Shown piece by piece: positions 50,708-59,409 of a stretch of DNA of 64,000 nt (position 1 is the stretch's first letter; each line of letters opens with the position of its first letter). The translations under genes were made by a program, and so were the position numbers. The notes under the pieces are model-generated. The model was not told where the DNA came from and did no database searches. It saw only the letters and a program-made list of their open reading frames with translations. Source of the DNA: Phaeovulum molybdatiresistens (GTDB lineage: Bacteria > Pseudomonadota > Alphaproteobacteria > Rhodobacterales > Rhodobacteraceae); the NCBI RefSeq assembly GCF_023544865.1, contig NZ_JAMJFX010000006.1:1-64000 (forward strand). The letters run 5' to 3'.

Positions 50708-51946
50708 TCAGGCCCATTCCCCGGCGCGGAACACCGGCACGCGGGTGCCATCGGCGGTCAGGCCGTCAATCTCGGTTTCGGCCGATCCAATCATCCAGTC
50801 GACATGGATCAGGCTGGAATTGCCCCCCCGCGCGGCGATCTGATCGGCGTCGAGATCCGCGCCATTGACGAAGCACTTGGAATAGCACTGGCCAAGCGCG
50901 ATGTGACAGGCGGCGTTTTCATCGAACAGCGTGTTGTAGAACAACAGCCCCGATTGCGAGATCGGGGAGCTGTGCGGCACCAACGCCACCTCGCCCAGGC
51001 GCCGGGCGCCTTCGTCGGTATCCAGCAGCTTTTGCAACACCGCCTCGCCGCGTGTGGCGCGGGCCTCGGTGATGCGGCCTTCGGCAAAGCGCACCTCGAT
51101 CCCGTCGATCAGGCTGCCCTGATGCGACAGCGGCTTGGACGCCCGGACATAGCCCTCGACCCGCCGGGCATGGGGGGTGGTAAAGACCTCTTCGGTGGGG
51201 ATGTTGGGGTTGCAAAGCACACCGTTCTGCGCAACCGACGCGCCCCCGTGCCATTCATGCCCATCGGCAAGCCCCACCGTAAGATCGGTGCCGGGCCCGC
51301 GGAAATGCAGCGCGGCAAAGCGCTGGCCGTTCAGCCATGCGGTACGTGCGCCAAGTGCTGCGTTATGCGCGGCCCAATCCGCCACCGGGTCCGCCCCATC
51401 CAGCCGCGAGGCGGCAAAGATCGCATCGGCCAGCCGCGCCACCGCCTGATCGGTGGGCAGGTCGGGAAAGACGCGCGCCGCCCAGGATGGCGTTGGATAG
51501 GCCGCGATGGTCCAGTTGATGTCGAAATTGGAAATCTTTTCCAGCGCGGGTTTGTAGGCCACCGCATTGGCCTTGCCCGCGCGCGCCACCCGGGCCGGAT
51601 CCTGCCCCGCCAGCAACATCGGATCTTCGCCCACGATCGCCATGCGCGCCGCACCCGCGCCAAAGGCCTCGGCCATGCCGGCATAAAGCCAGCCCGGCGC
51701 GCGGTCGAAACTGGCGTCATCGGCGTTGGCAAAGCGGGCCAGCGTCACCTCTTCATCCGACAAAAGCGGCGTGACGACCCCCGCGCCCGCGCGATAGGCC
51801 GCCGCCGCGATCCGGCGCACCAGCGGCAGGGCGGCGACCGGCGCGGTCAGGATCAGATCCTGCCCGGGTTGCAGGTTAAGCCCCACACGCACGGCCACCT
51901 CGGCCAGACGGTCAAGTTTCGCGGGGTCCAGGTCAGGCGCAGTCAT
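50708..51946 (-). CDS. Aminopeptidase, M29 (AmpS/PepS) family
   Basis: 412 residues from ATG 51946 (MTAPDLDPAKLDRLAEVAVR), preceded by AAAGGA. Metal-binding regions of the family are visible: NIPTEEVFTTP (Glu), GEVALVPHSSPISQSGLLFY (Glu), NTLFDENAACHIALGQCY (His, Tyr) and SSLIHVDWMIGS (His, Asp). Cytoplasmic dimetal exopeptidase. Stands alone between the HPF gene and the Crp/Fnr pair. Confidence 0.88.
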   Translation of the reverse strand: MTAPDLDPAKLDRLAEVAVRVGLNLQPGQDLILTAPVAALPLVRRIAAAAYRAGAGVVTPLLSDEEVTLARFANADDASFDRAPGWLYAGMAEAFGAGAARMAIVGEDPMLLAGQDPARVARAGKANAVAYKPALEKISNFDINWTIAAYPTPSWAARVFPDLPTDQAVARLADAIFAASRLDGADPVADWAAHNAALGARTAWLNGQRFAALHFRGPGTDLTVGLADGHEWHGGASVAQNGVLCNPNIPTEEVFTTPHARRVEGYVRASKPLSHQGSLIDGIEVRFAEGRITEARATRGEAVLQKLLDTDEGARRLGEVALVPHSSPISQSGLLFYNTLFDENAACHIALGQCYSKCFVNGADLDADQIAARGGNSSLIHVDWMIGSAETEIDGLTADGTRVPVFRAGEWA

Positions 51947-52027
51947 GGGAAATCCTTTCTTCAGGCTTGCCCGAACACTAGGCATCCGCGCGGGGCCGTC
52001 AATGGCGCAGGCCCAGATGGCGCAAGC

Positions 52028-52840
52028 TCAGACCGGCTGAACCACCGTGTCGAAAGCCATGCCTGCGCCCCCCAGGTCGGGGAAAGGCAGCGTCCAGAAC
52101 GCCTGTTCGGCGCATCCCTTGCGGATCAGCGCGTCAAGCGACCGGATACGGAAATGTTCCGGATCAAGGATTTCGATCACCTCCGCGTCCTGCAAGCGGT
52201 GGGTCACCCGGCTATAGGTTTCCGCCGAGGTGCCCAGCAGGTCGGCAATGTCGGGCCGGGGCAATGATACGCTCAGCGCCAGCGTGCCATCAGGCAGCGG
52301 CTGCACCGGCAAGAACCGCGTCGCAAGGGCCAGAAAGGCGCAGATCCGTTCATCGGGGCGCAGCGCCCCAAGCGCCCAGATCATCCAGCGCATCCGCCCC
52401 AGCCGGGCCAGGCGTTGTTGCGTCAGCGCCCGGCGCAACCCCGGCTCGCGCGCCAGCACCTCGGCAAAGGCGCGCCGGTCCAGTCGGCACAGTTCCACCG
52501 CCGTGGCGGTTTCCACACAACTGCCGGCGCGATCGGTCGACAGCTTCTCGGTCACCTCGCCGGGCAGGAACAGGCCCATGATCTGGCGCCGGCCATCGGC
52601 CCCGTAGCGCTGAACCCGCAGCACCCCGCGCCGGACGATCCAGACCGCGGCGGCGGGCGCGTCTTCGTCAATCAGCAGGTGATCGCGCGGCAGGGTCACA
52701 AAACGCGCCAGCGGGCCCAGGATCGCGAACGGCCCCGGCCCCATCGCCCCGCAGATCCCCGTGCGGCGGCTGGGACAGGGCTGGCACCGGCTGGCGCCAT
52801 GCAGATCGCGCGCGCTCGGGACAAGTCGATCGTGGGCCAT
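52028..52840 (-). CDS. Crp/Fnr-family regulator with FNR-type cysteine cluster
   Basis: 270 residues. Cys19, Cys22 and Cys30 (CQPCPSRRTGIC) plus Cys118 (TAVELCRLD) match the four 4Fe-4S ligands of FnrL-type sensors. cAMP-binding-like barrel follows. The HTH GTSAETYSRVTHRLQDAEVI keeps the Glu, Ser and Arg that read TTGA boxes. The C-terminal about 45 residues extend beyond typical FNR. Probable oxygen sensor; divergent from a second Crp/Fnr gene. Confidence 0.85.
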   Translation of the reverse strand: MAHDRLVPSARDLHGASRCQPCPSRRTGICGAMGPGPFAILGPLARFVTLPRDHLLIDEDAPAAAVWIVRRGVLRVQRYGADGRRQIMGLFLPGEVTEKLSTDRAGSCVETATAVELCRLDRRAFAEVLAREPGLRRALTQQRLARLGRMRWMIWALGALRPDERICAFLALATRFLPVQPLPDGTLALSVSLPRPDIADLLGTSAETYSRVTHRLQDAEVIEILDPEHFRIRSLDALIRKGCAEQAFWTLPFPDLGGAGMAFDTVVQPV

Positions 52841-53105
52841 TGGCCACCCCCGTCAAGCGCCATTCGCGGCGCGAATAAGGCGGAACAGGTTCGGCACTCG
52901 CACGCCGGGCACTAAACCGGCGCCGGTGATGGATCACACCACCCGGCCCCGAATTGAACCACAGCCCCCGTGTTGCCGACAAGCCCGAAGGCCGCAGGCC
53001 GGACGCGCAACACCGATGACCGGTGGCGGATTTCCGGCTATGGTCCGATAATTGCCCGAATCTTTCTGGCTGTCCCGGCTTTTGCGGCACGACGGAGGAG
53101 ATGTC

Positions 53106-53789
53106 ATGGCGGATTGTTCCCAACCCCGCGTGCCTTGCGCGGGCTCGGTCCTGGGTGGGCTTCTGGCCACTGTCGCGCCGGAGACGCGGGCGTGGCTGAC
53201 GGCGCGGCTGTGCGAACGGGTCGTGCCCGCCGGAACCGTGCTGGCCCGCCCCGGCACCGATCTGACCGAGGTGGCCGAGGTGCTGGAAGGCACGCTGGGC
53301 CTGATGCAGCGCGCGGAAAACGGGCGGGCGCATCTGATCGGCGTTCTGATGGCGCGTGACATCTGCGGGCACCCCTATGAAAGCCCCGCCACATGCCGGA
53401 TCGAGGCGCTGAGCGATGCGCGCCTGCTGACCATTCCGCGCGCCGATCTGGAAGCCGTGATCGAACAGGATCCCGAGGCCGATCAGCGGCTGAGCGCGCA
53501 TCTGCTTGAGGTGATGGACCGCACCGGCGACTGGTTGCAGGTGATTGGTCGGCGGCGCGTGACCGAACGGGTCGCGGCCTTCGTGATGATCCTGGCGCGG
53601 CGCAGCGGAACGGCGGGGCCGCTGCGCCTGCCGCTGACCCGGGCGCAGCTGGCGCTGCATTTGGGCACCCGGCCCGAAACGCTAAGCCGCAGCCTGCATG
53701 AGCTGGGGACGCGGGGCGCGATCCGCCTGCTGGACCCCTATCAGCTGTGCGTCACCGATGCGCCCCTGCTGGCGCGGATCGCGGGATAG
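53106..53789 (+). CDS. Crp/Fnr-family regulator without Fe-S cluster
   Basis: 227 residues; ATG 53106 follows GGAGGAG. Effector barrel VLEGTLGLMQRAENGRAHLI, dimer helix, and HTH TRAQLALHLGTRPETLSRSL with the same E-SR recognition residues. N-terminal cysteines (MADCSQPRVPC) do not form the FNR spacing, so it may sense NO through haem (Dnr-like) or another signal. It shares a 265-bp spacer with the Fe-S-type regulator; I see no TTGA-N6-TCAA box in that spacer. Confidence 0.82.
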   Translation: MADCSQPRVPCAGSVLGGLLATVAPETRAWLTARLCERVVPAGTVLARPGTDLTEVAEVLEGTLGLMQRAENGRAHLIGVLMARDICGHPYESPATCRIEALSDARLLTIPRADLEAVIEQDPEADQRLSAHLLEVMDRTGDWLQVIGRRRVTERVAAFVMILARRSGTAGPLRLPLTRAQLALHLGTRPETLSRSLHELGTRGAIRLLDPYQLCVTDAPLLARIAG

Positions 53790-53799
53790 CCCGCCCCCG

Positions 53800-54729
53800 T
53801 CACAACCCGGGCAGATCAAGCACCAGCGCCGCGTGGTCCGAGGCATGTGGCCGGTGCTGGCCAACCCCCGCAAGCCGCGGCCCGCGATAGGGGGTCACCT
53901 CATGCGACAGCCCGGTGCGGATCACCTCGGGGCAGGCGGCGGGCCAGCGCGCCGCCAGCGCGGCCGAGGCCAGAAACGAGTCCGGGCGCGACAGCGGCCC
54001 GCCTTCGGGCGCGCTGAACGACCAGCGGTCGCCCTGCGCGCGCCGTTCCAGCAGATCCACCGCCATCGCCTGCAGCGGGGCGGCCGCGCGCGGGCGGCCC
54101 GGCGGGTCTGCCGCCGGTTCGTTCAGATCCCCCAGCACCAGCCAAAGTCCCCGCTCGGGCCGGGCGAAGCGGCGCGAAATCAACCAGCCCACCGCCTGCG
54201 CCTCTAGCCGACGGATGGGCCAGGCGGCTTCGGCATCGGGCCAGGGCGCCTTGAAATGGCAGATGTAAAGCCACAGCCCCGCGACCGACACCTCCAGGCA
54301 ATCGCGGCGGAAAATCGGCAGATCGGGATCAAGTGGCCCGGGTGCCAGCCCCGCCATGCGCGGCGTCAGATCGGCATGGCTGATCACCGCATCCAGCGGG
54401 CGGCGCGACATCACCGCCACATCCAGCCCGCTGCCGTCATTGCCCGGCAGGCAGACCCGATACGGATAGTGCCCAGCCCCCGCAGGCCGCAGGAAACGAT
54501 CGTGAAAATGATCCAGTGTCGCCTGATCGAACACCTCTTGCAGGGCCACGACATCGGCATCGGCATCGCGCAGAACGGCGGCCGTCAGCTGCCGGTCCAG
54601 CGGGTCAAGCGCCTCGGCGCCGGGGCCGGTATCCTCGGGCACGTCGCGGTCCCGCGCGCCATCCAGCGCGGGCGCCCCATCGCGCCGCCGCAGCCGCAGG
54701 TTCTGCACGTTGAAGGTCGCGATCCGCAT
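53800..54729 (-). CDS. Endonuclease/exonuclease/phosphatase-family protein
   Basis: 309 residues from ATG 54729 (MRIATFNVQNLRLRRRDG), preceded by AAGGGGA. EEP-fold motifs: FNVQNL, VVALQEVFDQ (metal Glu), LWLYICHFKAP, LVLGDLNEPA (Asp/Asn) and HASDHAALVLDL (Asp/His at the end). No signal peptide is evident. Could be a nuclease or a phosphodiesterase; target unknown. Ends 11 bp from the convergent Crp/Fnr gene. Confidence 0.83.
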   Translation of the reverse strand: MRIATFNVQNLRLRRRDGAPALDGARDRDVPEDTGPGAEALDPLDRQLTAAVLRDADADVVALQEVFDQATLDHFHDRFLRPAGAGHYPYRVCLPGNDGSGLDVAVMSRRPLDAVISHADLTPRMAGLAPGPLDPDLPIFRRDCLEVSVAGLWLYICHFKAPWPDAEAAWPIRRLEAQAVGWLISRRFARPERGLWLVLGDLNEPAADPPGRPRAAAPLQAMAVDLLERRAQGDRWSFSAPEGGPLSRPDSFLASAALAARWPAACPEVIRTGLSHEVTPYRGPRLAGVGQHRPHASDHAALVLDLPGL

Positions 54730-54783
54730 TCCATCCCCTTTGGCGCAGTCTGGCATGACCGCGCGCGGGACGGAAGCCGCCCT

Positions 54784-55521
54784 CTACTGACCCGTCATCT
54801 TCACCACCGCAAGCCCCGTGCGCGCGATCAGCATCAGATCGGTGCGCAGCGAAGCACGGCGGTAATAGGCCTCATCATAGCGCACGCGGTCGATGAACAG
54901 CGTGGTGCCGCGCCCCTCCAGTTGCCACAACCCGGTCACCCCGGGCCGCATCCGGAAATAGGCGCGCCCGCCCGCCGCCTCATACATCGGTTGCTGATCG
55001 GGCGTGAAGGGGCGCGGGCCCACAAAGCTCATGTCGCCGGACAGGATGTTGAAGATCTGCGGCAGTTCATCCAGCGAACTTTTGCGCAGGAATGCCCCGA
55101 TGCGCGTGATGCGCGGGTCGTTGCGCAGCTTTTGATGGGCCTGCCATTCCCGGGCGATCGCCGGATCGCGGGCACACAGATCGCGCAGGCGATCCTCGGC
55201 ATCCACGGCCATGGATCGCAGCTTCCAGCAGCGAAACAGCCGCCCATCGCGCCCGACCCGTGGCTGCGCGAACAGGCACGGCCCCCCATCAAGGCGCACC
55301 AGCAGGCACAGAACCGCGATGACCGGCACCAGGGCGGGCACCATGATCAGGACCAGAAGCAGATCAAGCATACGCTGTGGCGCGCCGGTATAGCGGTTGC
55401 GCACCACCGCCCCGGCTGCGAACGGGCCATCGCAGGCAATCTCGTCGGGCCGGATTGTCACCTTCAAGACGCACCCTTTCAAACCATCAACCGAACACGG
55501 ACCGGCCCTGATCTTCATCAC
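54784..55521 (-). CDS. Polyprenyl-phosphate sugar-1-phosphate transferase (exopolysaccharide initiation)
   Basis: 245 residues, short (ExoY/PglC-like) bacterial sugar transferase with one N-terminal membrane segment ([21 protein letters not shown], near 51-75). Catalytic core: [54 protein letters not shown]. Transfers the first sugar phosphate to undecaprenyl phosphate. The first 40 residues are poorly conserved, so the start may lie further in. Divergent from the flippase gene. Confidence 0.86.
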   Translation of the reverse strand: MMKIRAGPCSVDGLKGCVLKVTIRPDEIACDGPFAAGAVVRNRYTGAPQRMLDLLLVLIMVPALVPVIAVLCLLVRLDGGPCLFAQPRVGRDGRLFRCWKLRSMAVDAEDRLRDLCARDPAIAREWQAHQKLRNDPRITRIGAFLRKSSLDELPQIFNILSGDMSFVGPRPFTPDQQPMYEAAGGRAYFRMRPGVTGLWQLEGRGTTLFIDRVRYDEAYYRRASLRTDLMLIARTGLAVVKMTGQ

Positions 55522-55804
55522 TTGCTAACCAGGATCTGCCGAATGTCTGCGAATGGCGGCGTTCAAAGTCAACGATCCAGGCGCGGTTTCGCGACTGGCG
55601 GGGCGGAAGCATGCACAACTTTGACGTGTGTTGCACGGCAGACACGGAAATGCGGCGAAACTGTGCCCTCGCCCGATCACAGGCCCGCAAGGCATGAACC
55701 GGGCTTGAGCTGCGCACTCCTGGGTTGTATTCCTCGTTTCGGTTAATTGGGGCAAGGGTGCAGGTGCGACGCGTGGACCGCCAGAACATCAGGGGCCGCA
55801 GCCC

Positions 55805-57145
55805 GTGCCGGGCCTGAGCCGCGCGGCCGCGACCGCGCTTGGCCTGCGCGTGGCGGGCGCGGCGATGACCTATGTCTTCGTCATCGCGATGGCGCGGCTG
55901 CTGTCGCCCGCGGATTTCGGCATTCTGGCCACGCTGATGGCGGCCAGCCTGTTCCTGTCGATCGCGGCCTCGGCGGGCCAGCAACTGGCGCTGTTGCGCT
56001 TTGTGCCGCCACTTCTGGCGCGCGGACAAAGCGACGCCGCCACGGCACTGGCGGCGCGGGCGGGGCTGACGGCGGCGGCGGGCAATCTGGTGCTTTGGGT
56101 CCTTCTGGCCGGGGCGGTGATGCTGGCCGATGCGTTTGGGCAGGTCCAGCGTGGGCCGCTGCTGGCCTTCGGTCTTCTGATCGTGCCCCTGGTCGGAGTG
56201 ATCGATTTTCAGGCCCATCTGGCCCGCGCGCATCGATTGATCACACTGGCGATCCTGCCCAAGGATGTGCTGTGGCGGCTGATCTCGGTGATTCTGGCGC
56301 TGGTGGCCGCGGGGCTTACGGGGGCAAGGCCCCTGCCCCTTGGCACGGTCCTGGCGATCCTGATCGCGGTTCTGGCGGGGCTGATCCTGGCGCTGGCGGC
56401 CTCGCTGCGGCGCCGGGGGCTGCCGTCCTTGCGCGCCCTGCGCCAGGCGATGCGCGCCACACCGGCGGATGACGACTGGCGGCGCGCGCGTGGCCCGCTT
56501 TGGGGGGTATCGATGGCGGCGGTCGCCTTTGCCAATATCGATGTCATTCTGGCCGCGGCGCTGCTGGGGCCGGGACCGGCTGGCCTTTACTTCGCGGCGA
56601 ACCGGATCGCGCAGGCCCCGGGCTTCTTTCAGAACAGTTGGAACATCGTGACCGGCCCGGTCCTGTCGGAACTGCATGGCGCGGACCGCCGGGACGCGCT
56701 TGCGCGCACCGCCGCAGCCGCAAGCCTGCAGGCCTTTGTCCCGACATTGGCGCTGGCGCTGGTGCTGGCCGCGCTTGCGGGGCCGGTGCTGACGCTGTTC
56801 GGCACGGCCTTTGTCGCGGCGCAGGGGGTGCTTTGGCTGCTTTTGGCAGCGGCGGTGATGAACACCGTCTTCGGTCCGGCGGACCTGGTGCTGAACATGT
56901 GCGGGCAGGACCGCGCGGCGTTGCGCATCAGCCTGATCACCACGCTGGGCGGGGTCGGCCTGATGCTGGGGCTTGGCCTGTTGCACGGGGCCACCGGGAT
57001 CGCCGCGGGGGTCCTGATCTCCGTCAGCGCGCGCAAGTGGCTGTTCTGGCGGACCGCACGTATCCGGCTTGGCCTTCGGGTCGATGTCCTGGGCGCGCTT
57101 GGACGAAACCCGATTGCACAGGCGGTACCATGCCAGCCCAGATAG
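55805..57145 (+). CDS. Polysaccharide flippase (Wzx/oligosaccharide flippase family)
   Basis: 446 residues, GTG start, 12-14 hydrophobic helices of the MATE/PST type (FVIAMARLLSPADFGILATL at the N terminus is the usual first motif). Moves lipid-linked repeat units across the inner membrane. The 283-bp spacer before it, shared with the sugar transferase, holds a weak promoter candidate (TTGAGC and TATTCC, 17-bp spacing, about 55706-55734). Overlaps the sulfotransferase gene by 16 bp. Confidence 0.82.
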   Translation: MPGLSRAAATALGLRVAGAAMTYVFVIAMARLLSPADFGILATLMAASLFLSIAASAGQQLALLRFVPPLLARGQSDAATALAARAGLTAAAGNLVLWVLLAGAVMLADAFGQVQRGPLLAFGLLIVPLVGVIDFQAHLARAHRLITLAILPKDVLWRLISVILALVAAGLTGARPLPLGTVLAILIAVLAGLILALAASLRRRGLPSLRALRQAMRATPADDDWRRARGPLWGVSMAAVAFANIDVILAAALLGPGPAGLYFAANRIAQAPGFFQNSWNIVTGPVLSELHGADRRDALARTAAAASLQAFVPTLALALVLAALAGPVLTLFGTAFVAAQGVLWLLLAAAVMNTVFGPADLVLNMCGQDRAALRISLITTLGGVGLMLGLGLLHGATGIAAGVLISVSARKWLFWRTARIRLGLRVDVLGALGRNPIAQAVPCQPR

Positions 57146-58158
57146 ATGCACCGATGTGGCGGCTGCGGCGCGGCAAGGTTCCGGGGCGGATCATCGCCTG
57201 GGCGTTGATCGAGGGGCGCCCGCTGACCACGCGCGGCCGCTGGATCAACCCGCTGGTCTTTGCGCTGTTTCGCGCGGCACAGATCCTGCCCGCGCCCGTC
57301 AAGGCAGGCGCGCCGATCTTCATCATCGGCACCGGCCGGTCGGGCACGACCGTTCTGGGCAAGCTGTTCGCGCTGCATCGCGATACGGTCTTTCTGAATG
57401 AGCCCAAGGCGATGTGGCATTTCGCCCATGGCGGCGAGGACATCATCGGCAGCTATTCCCGCGCGCGCGCCCGGATGCGGCTTGGCCCCGCCGACGCCGC
57501 GCCCGCCATCGCCCGCCGGATCGCGCAGGTGCAGGCCTGGGCGCTGGCCTGGGGTCGCGGGCGCCGGATCGTGGACAAATACCCCGAGCTGGTGTTTCGC
57601 ACCGGCTTTGCGCGCGCGCTCTTCCCGCAGGCGCGGTTCATCGCCATCCTGCGCGATGGGGTGGATACCTGCGCCTCGGTCACCGGCTGGTCGGCGCGCA
57701 AGGGTGCAACCGTCGGGCTGGACCGGCACGACTGGTGGGGCCGCGCGGGACGCAAGTGGCAGATGATCGTGGATCAGATCGTGCCAGAACATCCCGATCT
57801 GGCGCCGCTTCAGCCGCTGTTGCGCGCGGTGACCGATCATCGCGACCGCGCGGCGGTAGAATGGATCGTGTCCATGCGCGAAGCGCGGCGCGCGGCCGCC
57901 GAACACCCCGACACGCTGGCCATCCGCTATGAGGATCTTTGCGCCACCCCCGCGCCGGTGATCGCCCGGATGCTGGATCATTGCGGCCTGCGCCCCGATC
58001 CGGTGATGCTGGATTACGCCCGCACCATCCTGTCGCCCGCCCGGCCGCATGGCGATCTGGACCTGATGCCTGCCCTGGTCGCGCCCTTCATCGAAACACT
58101 GGCCGCCATGGGCTATGGCCACAGCATCGGGCGCGTGCGCCCGCGCGCGGGGGGCTAA
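57130..58158 (+). CDS. Sulfotransferase-family protein of the polysaccharide locus
   Basis: 342 residues. PAPS 5'-phosphosulfate loop FIIGTGRSGTTVLGKLFALH near 62-82 and the 3'-phosphate motif FIAILRDGVDTCASVTGWS near 175; RIVDKYPELVFR lies between them, and LAIRYEDLCATPAPVIARML near the end is usual. It probably sulfates a sugar of the polysaccharide. Flanked by flippase and glycosyltransferase genes with minimal gaps, so part of the same transcript. Confidence 0.82.
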   Translation: MPAQIDAPMWRLRRGKVPGRIIAWALIEGRPLTTRGRWINPLVFALFRAAQILPAPVKAGAPIFIIGTGRSGTTVLGKLFALHRDTVFLNEPKAMWHFAHGGEDIIGSYSRARARMRLGPADAAPAIARRIAQVQAWALAWGRGRRIVDKYPELVFRTGFARALFPQARFIAILRDGVDTCASVTGWSARKGATVGLDRHDWWGRAGRKWQMIVDQIVPEHPDLAPLQPLLRAVTDHRDRAAVEWIVSMREARRAAAEHPDTLAIRYEDLCATPAPVIARMLDHCGLRPDPVMLDYARTILSPARPHGDLDLMPALVAPFIETLAAMGYGHSIGRVRPRAGG

Positions 58159-58161
58159 GCG

Positions 58162-59409
58162 GTGCCGCGGCTTTTGTCGCTCAATTCCTACCATTACCGC
58201 CGGGGCGGGTCGGATGTGGTCTATTTCGACCATGCGGATCTGTTCGCGCAAAACGGCTGGGACACGAGCTTCTTTGCCATGCATCACCCGCGCAATCTGC
58301 ACACGCCGGATGCCGCGCATTTCGCCGATCTGGTGGATTTCGAATTCCCCGGGCGGGGCATCGCCCGGCTGCGCACCGCCTGGCGCACCATCTACAACGG
58401 GCAGGCGCGGGGGCAGTTGCGCGCGCTTTTGGCGCGGCAGCGCTTTGATGTGGCGCATGTCCATTGCATCTATCACCACCTGACGCCCGCGGTCTTTGCC
58501 GATCTGGCCGCCGCGCGCGTCCCCGTGGTGCTGACCGCGCATGACCTGAAGCTGGCCTGCCCGGCCTACAAGATGATGAATGCCGGTGGCCTGTGTGAAC
58601 GCTGCAAATCCGGGTCGCTGGTCAACGTGGTCCGCCAGCGCTGCATCAAGGGGTCCGCCGCCGCCAGCGCCATCGTCGCCGCCGAGGCCTGGCTGCACCG
58701 CCTGCTGGGCAGCTATGACCATGTGGCCCATGTCGTCGCCCCAAGCCGGTTCTACCGCGACAAGCTGATCGACTGGGGCTTTCCCGCAGACCGGATCAGC
58801 CATATCCCGAATTTCACAAGGCCGCTGGCCCCCCGCCACGCGGGCGCACATGACGGCAACATCCTGTATTTCGGACGGCTGTCCGAGGAAAAGGGCCTGT
58901 TCACACTGATCAAGGCCGCGGCCCGCGCCGGGGTGCCGGTCGATATCGCCGGCAGCGGCCCGATTGAGGGCGCCTTGCGCGCAGCCGCAGCGCAAACCGG
59001 CGCCCCCATCCGCTTTCTGGGCCGGTTGGGGGGCGCGGCGCTTTGGGCCCGGGTCGGGCGTGCACGGGCGGTGGTGCTGCCGTCGGAATGGTATGAAAAC
59101 GCCCCGATGTCGGTGCTCGAGGCCTATCAGCTGCACCGCCCCGTGATCGGCGCCGCGATCGGCGGCATCCCCGAACTGGTGACACCACCCGGGGCCGTGC
59201 CCTGCGGCTGGCTGTTTGCGCCGGGCGATGCCGATGCCTTGGCCGCCTGCCTGCAGCAGGTTGCAGGGGCGCCAGATTCCGACCTGCGCGCACGCGGGGC
59301 GGCGGGCCACGCGCTGGCGATAGGGGATTTTGCGCCCGCGCGCTATTTCGCGGCGATGCGCGCGCTTTATGCCCGCCTTGGGGTCAACGTCGAAAAGGTG
59401 TCGGAATGA
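58162..59409 (+). CDS. Glycosyltransferase family 4 (GT-B)
   Basis: 415 residues, GTG start. The N domain MPRLLSLNSYHYRRGGSDVV (Gly-rich acceptor loop), FDVAHVHCIYHHLTPAVF; the C domain NILYFGRLSEEKGLFTLIKA and the EX7E motif region EWYENAPMSVLEAYQLHRPV. Conserved Cys set in GGLCERCKSGSLVNVVRQRC, also seen in several exopolysaccharide GT4 enzymes. Adds a sugar from a nucleotide donor. Overlaps the next gene by 4 bp. Confidence 0.85.
   Translation: MPRLLSLNSYHYRRGGSDVVYFDHADLFAQNGWDTSFFAMHHPRNLHTPDAAHFADLVDFEFPGRGIARLRTAWRTIYNGQARGQLRALLARQRFDVAHVHCIYHHLTPAVFADLAAARVPVVLTAHDLKLACPAYKMMNAGGLCERCKSGSLVNVVRQRCIKGSAAASAIVAAEAWLHRLLGSYDHVAHVVAPSRFYRDKLIDWGFPADRISHIPNFTRPLAPRHAGAHDGNILYFGRLSEEKGLFTLIKAAARAGVPVDIAGSGPIEGALRAAAAQTGAPIRFLGRLGGAALWARVGRARAVVLPSEWYENAPMSVLEAYQLHRPVIGAAIGGIPELVTPPGAVPCGWLFAPGDADALAACLQQVAGAPDSDLRARGAAGHALAIGDFAPARYFAAMRALYARLGVNVEKVSE

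Noticed and set aside
52926..52937. GTGATGGATCAC between the Crp/Fnr genes as an FNR box
   Set aside because: The half-sites are separated by 2 bp instead of 4, and the outer bases are G/C rather than T/A.
56629..59310. 893-codon open frame antisense to the flippase, sulfotransferase and glycosyltransferase genes
   Set aside because: Same reason; its peptide is Gln/Arg/Gly-rich with no domain, and it covers three well supported genes.
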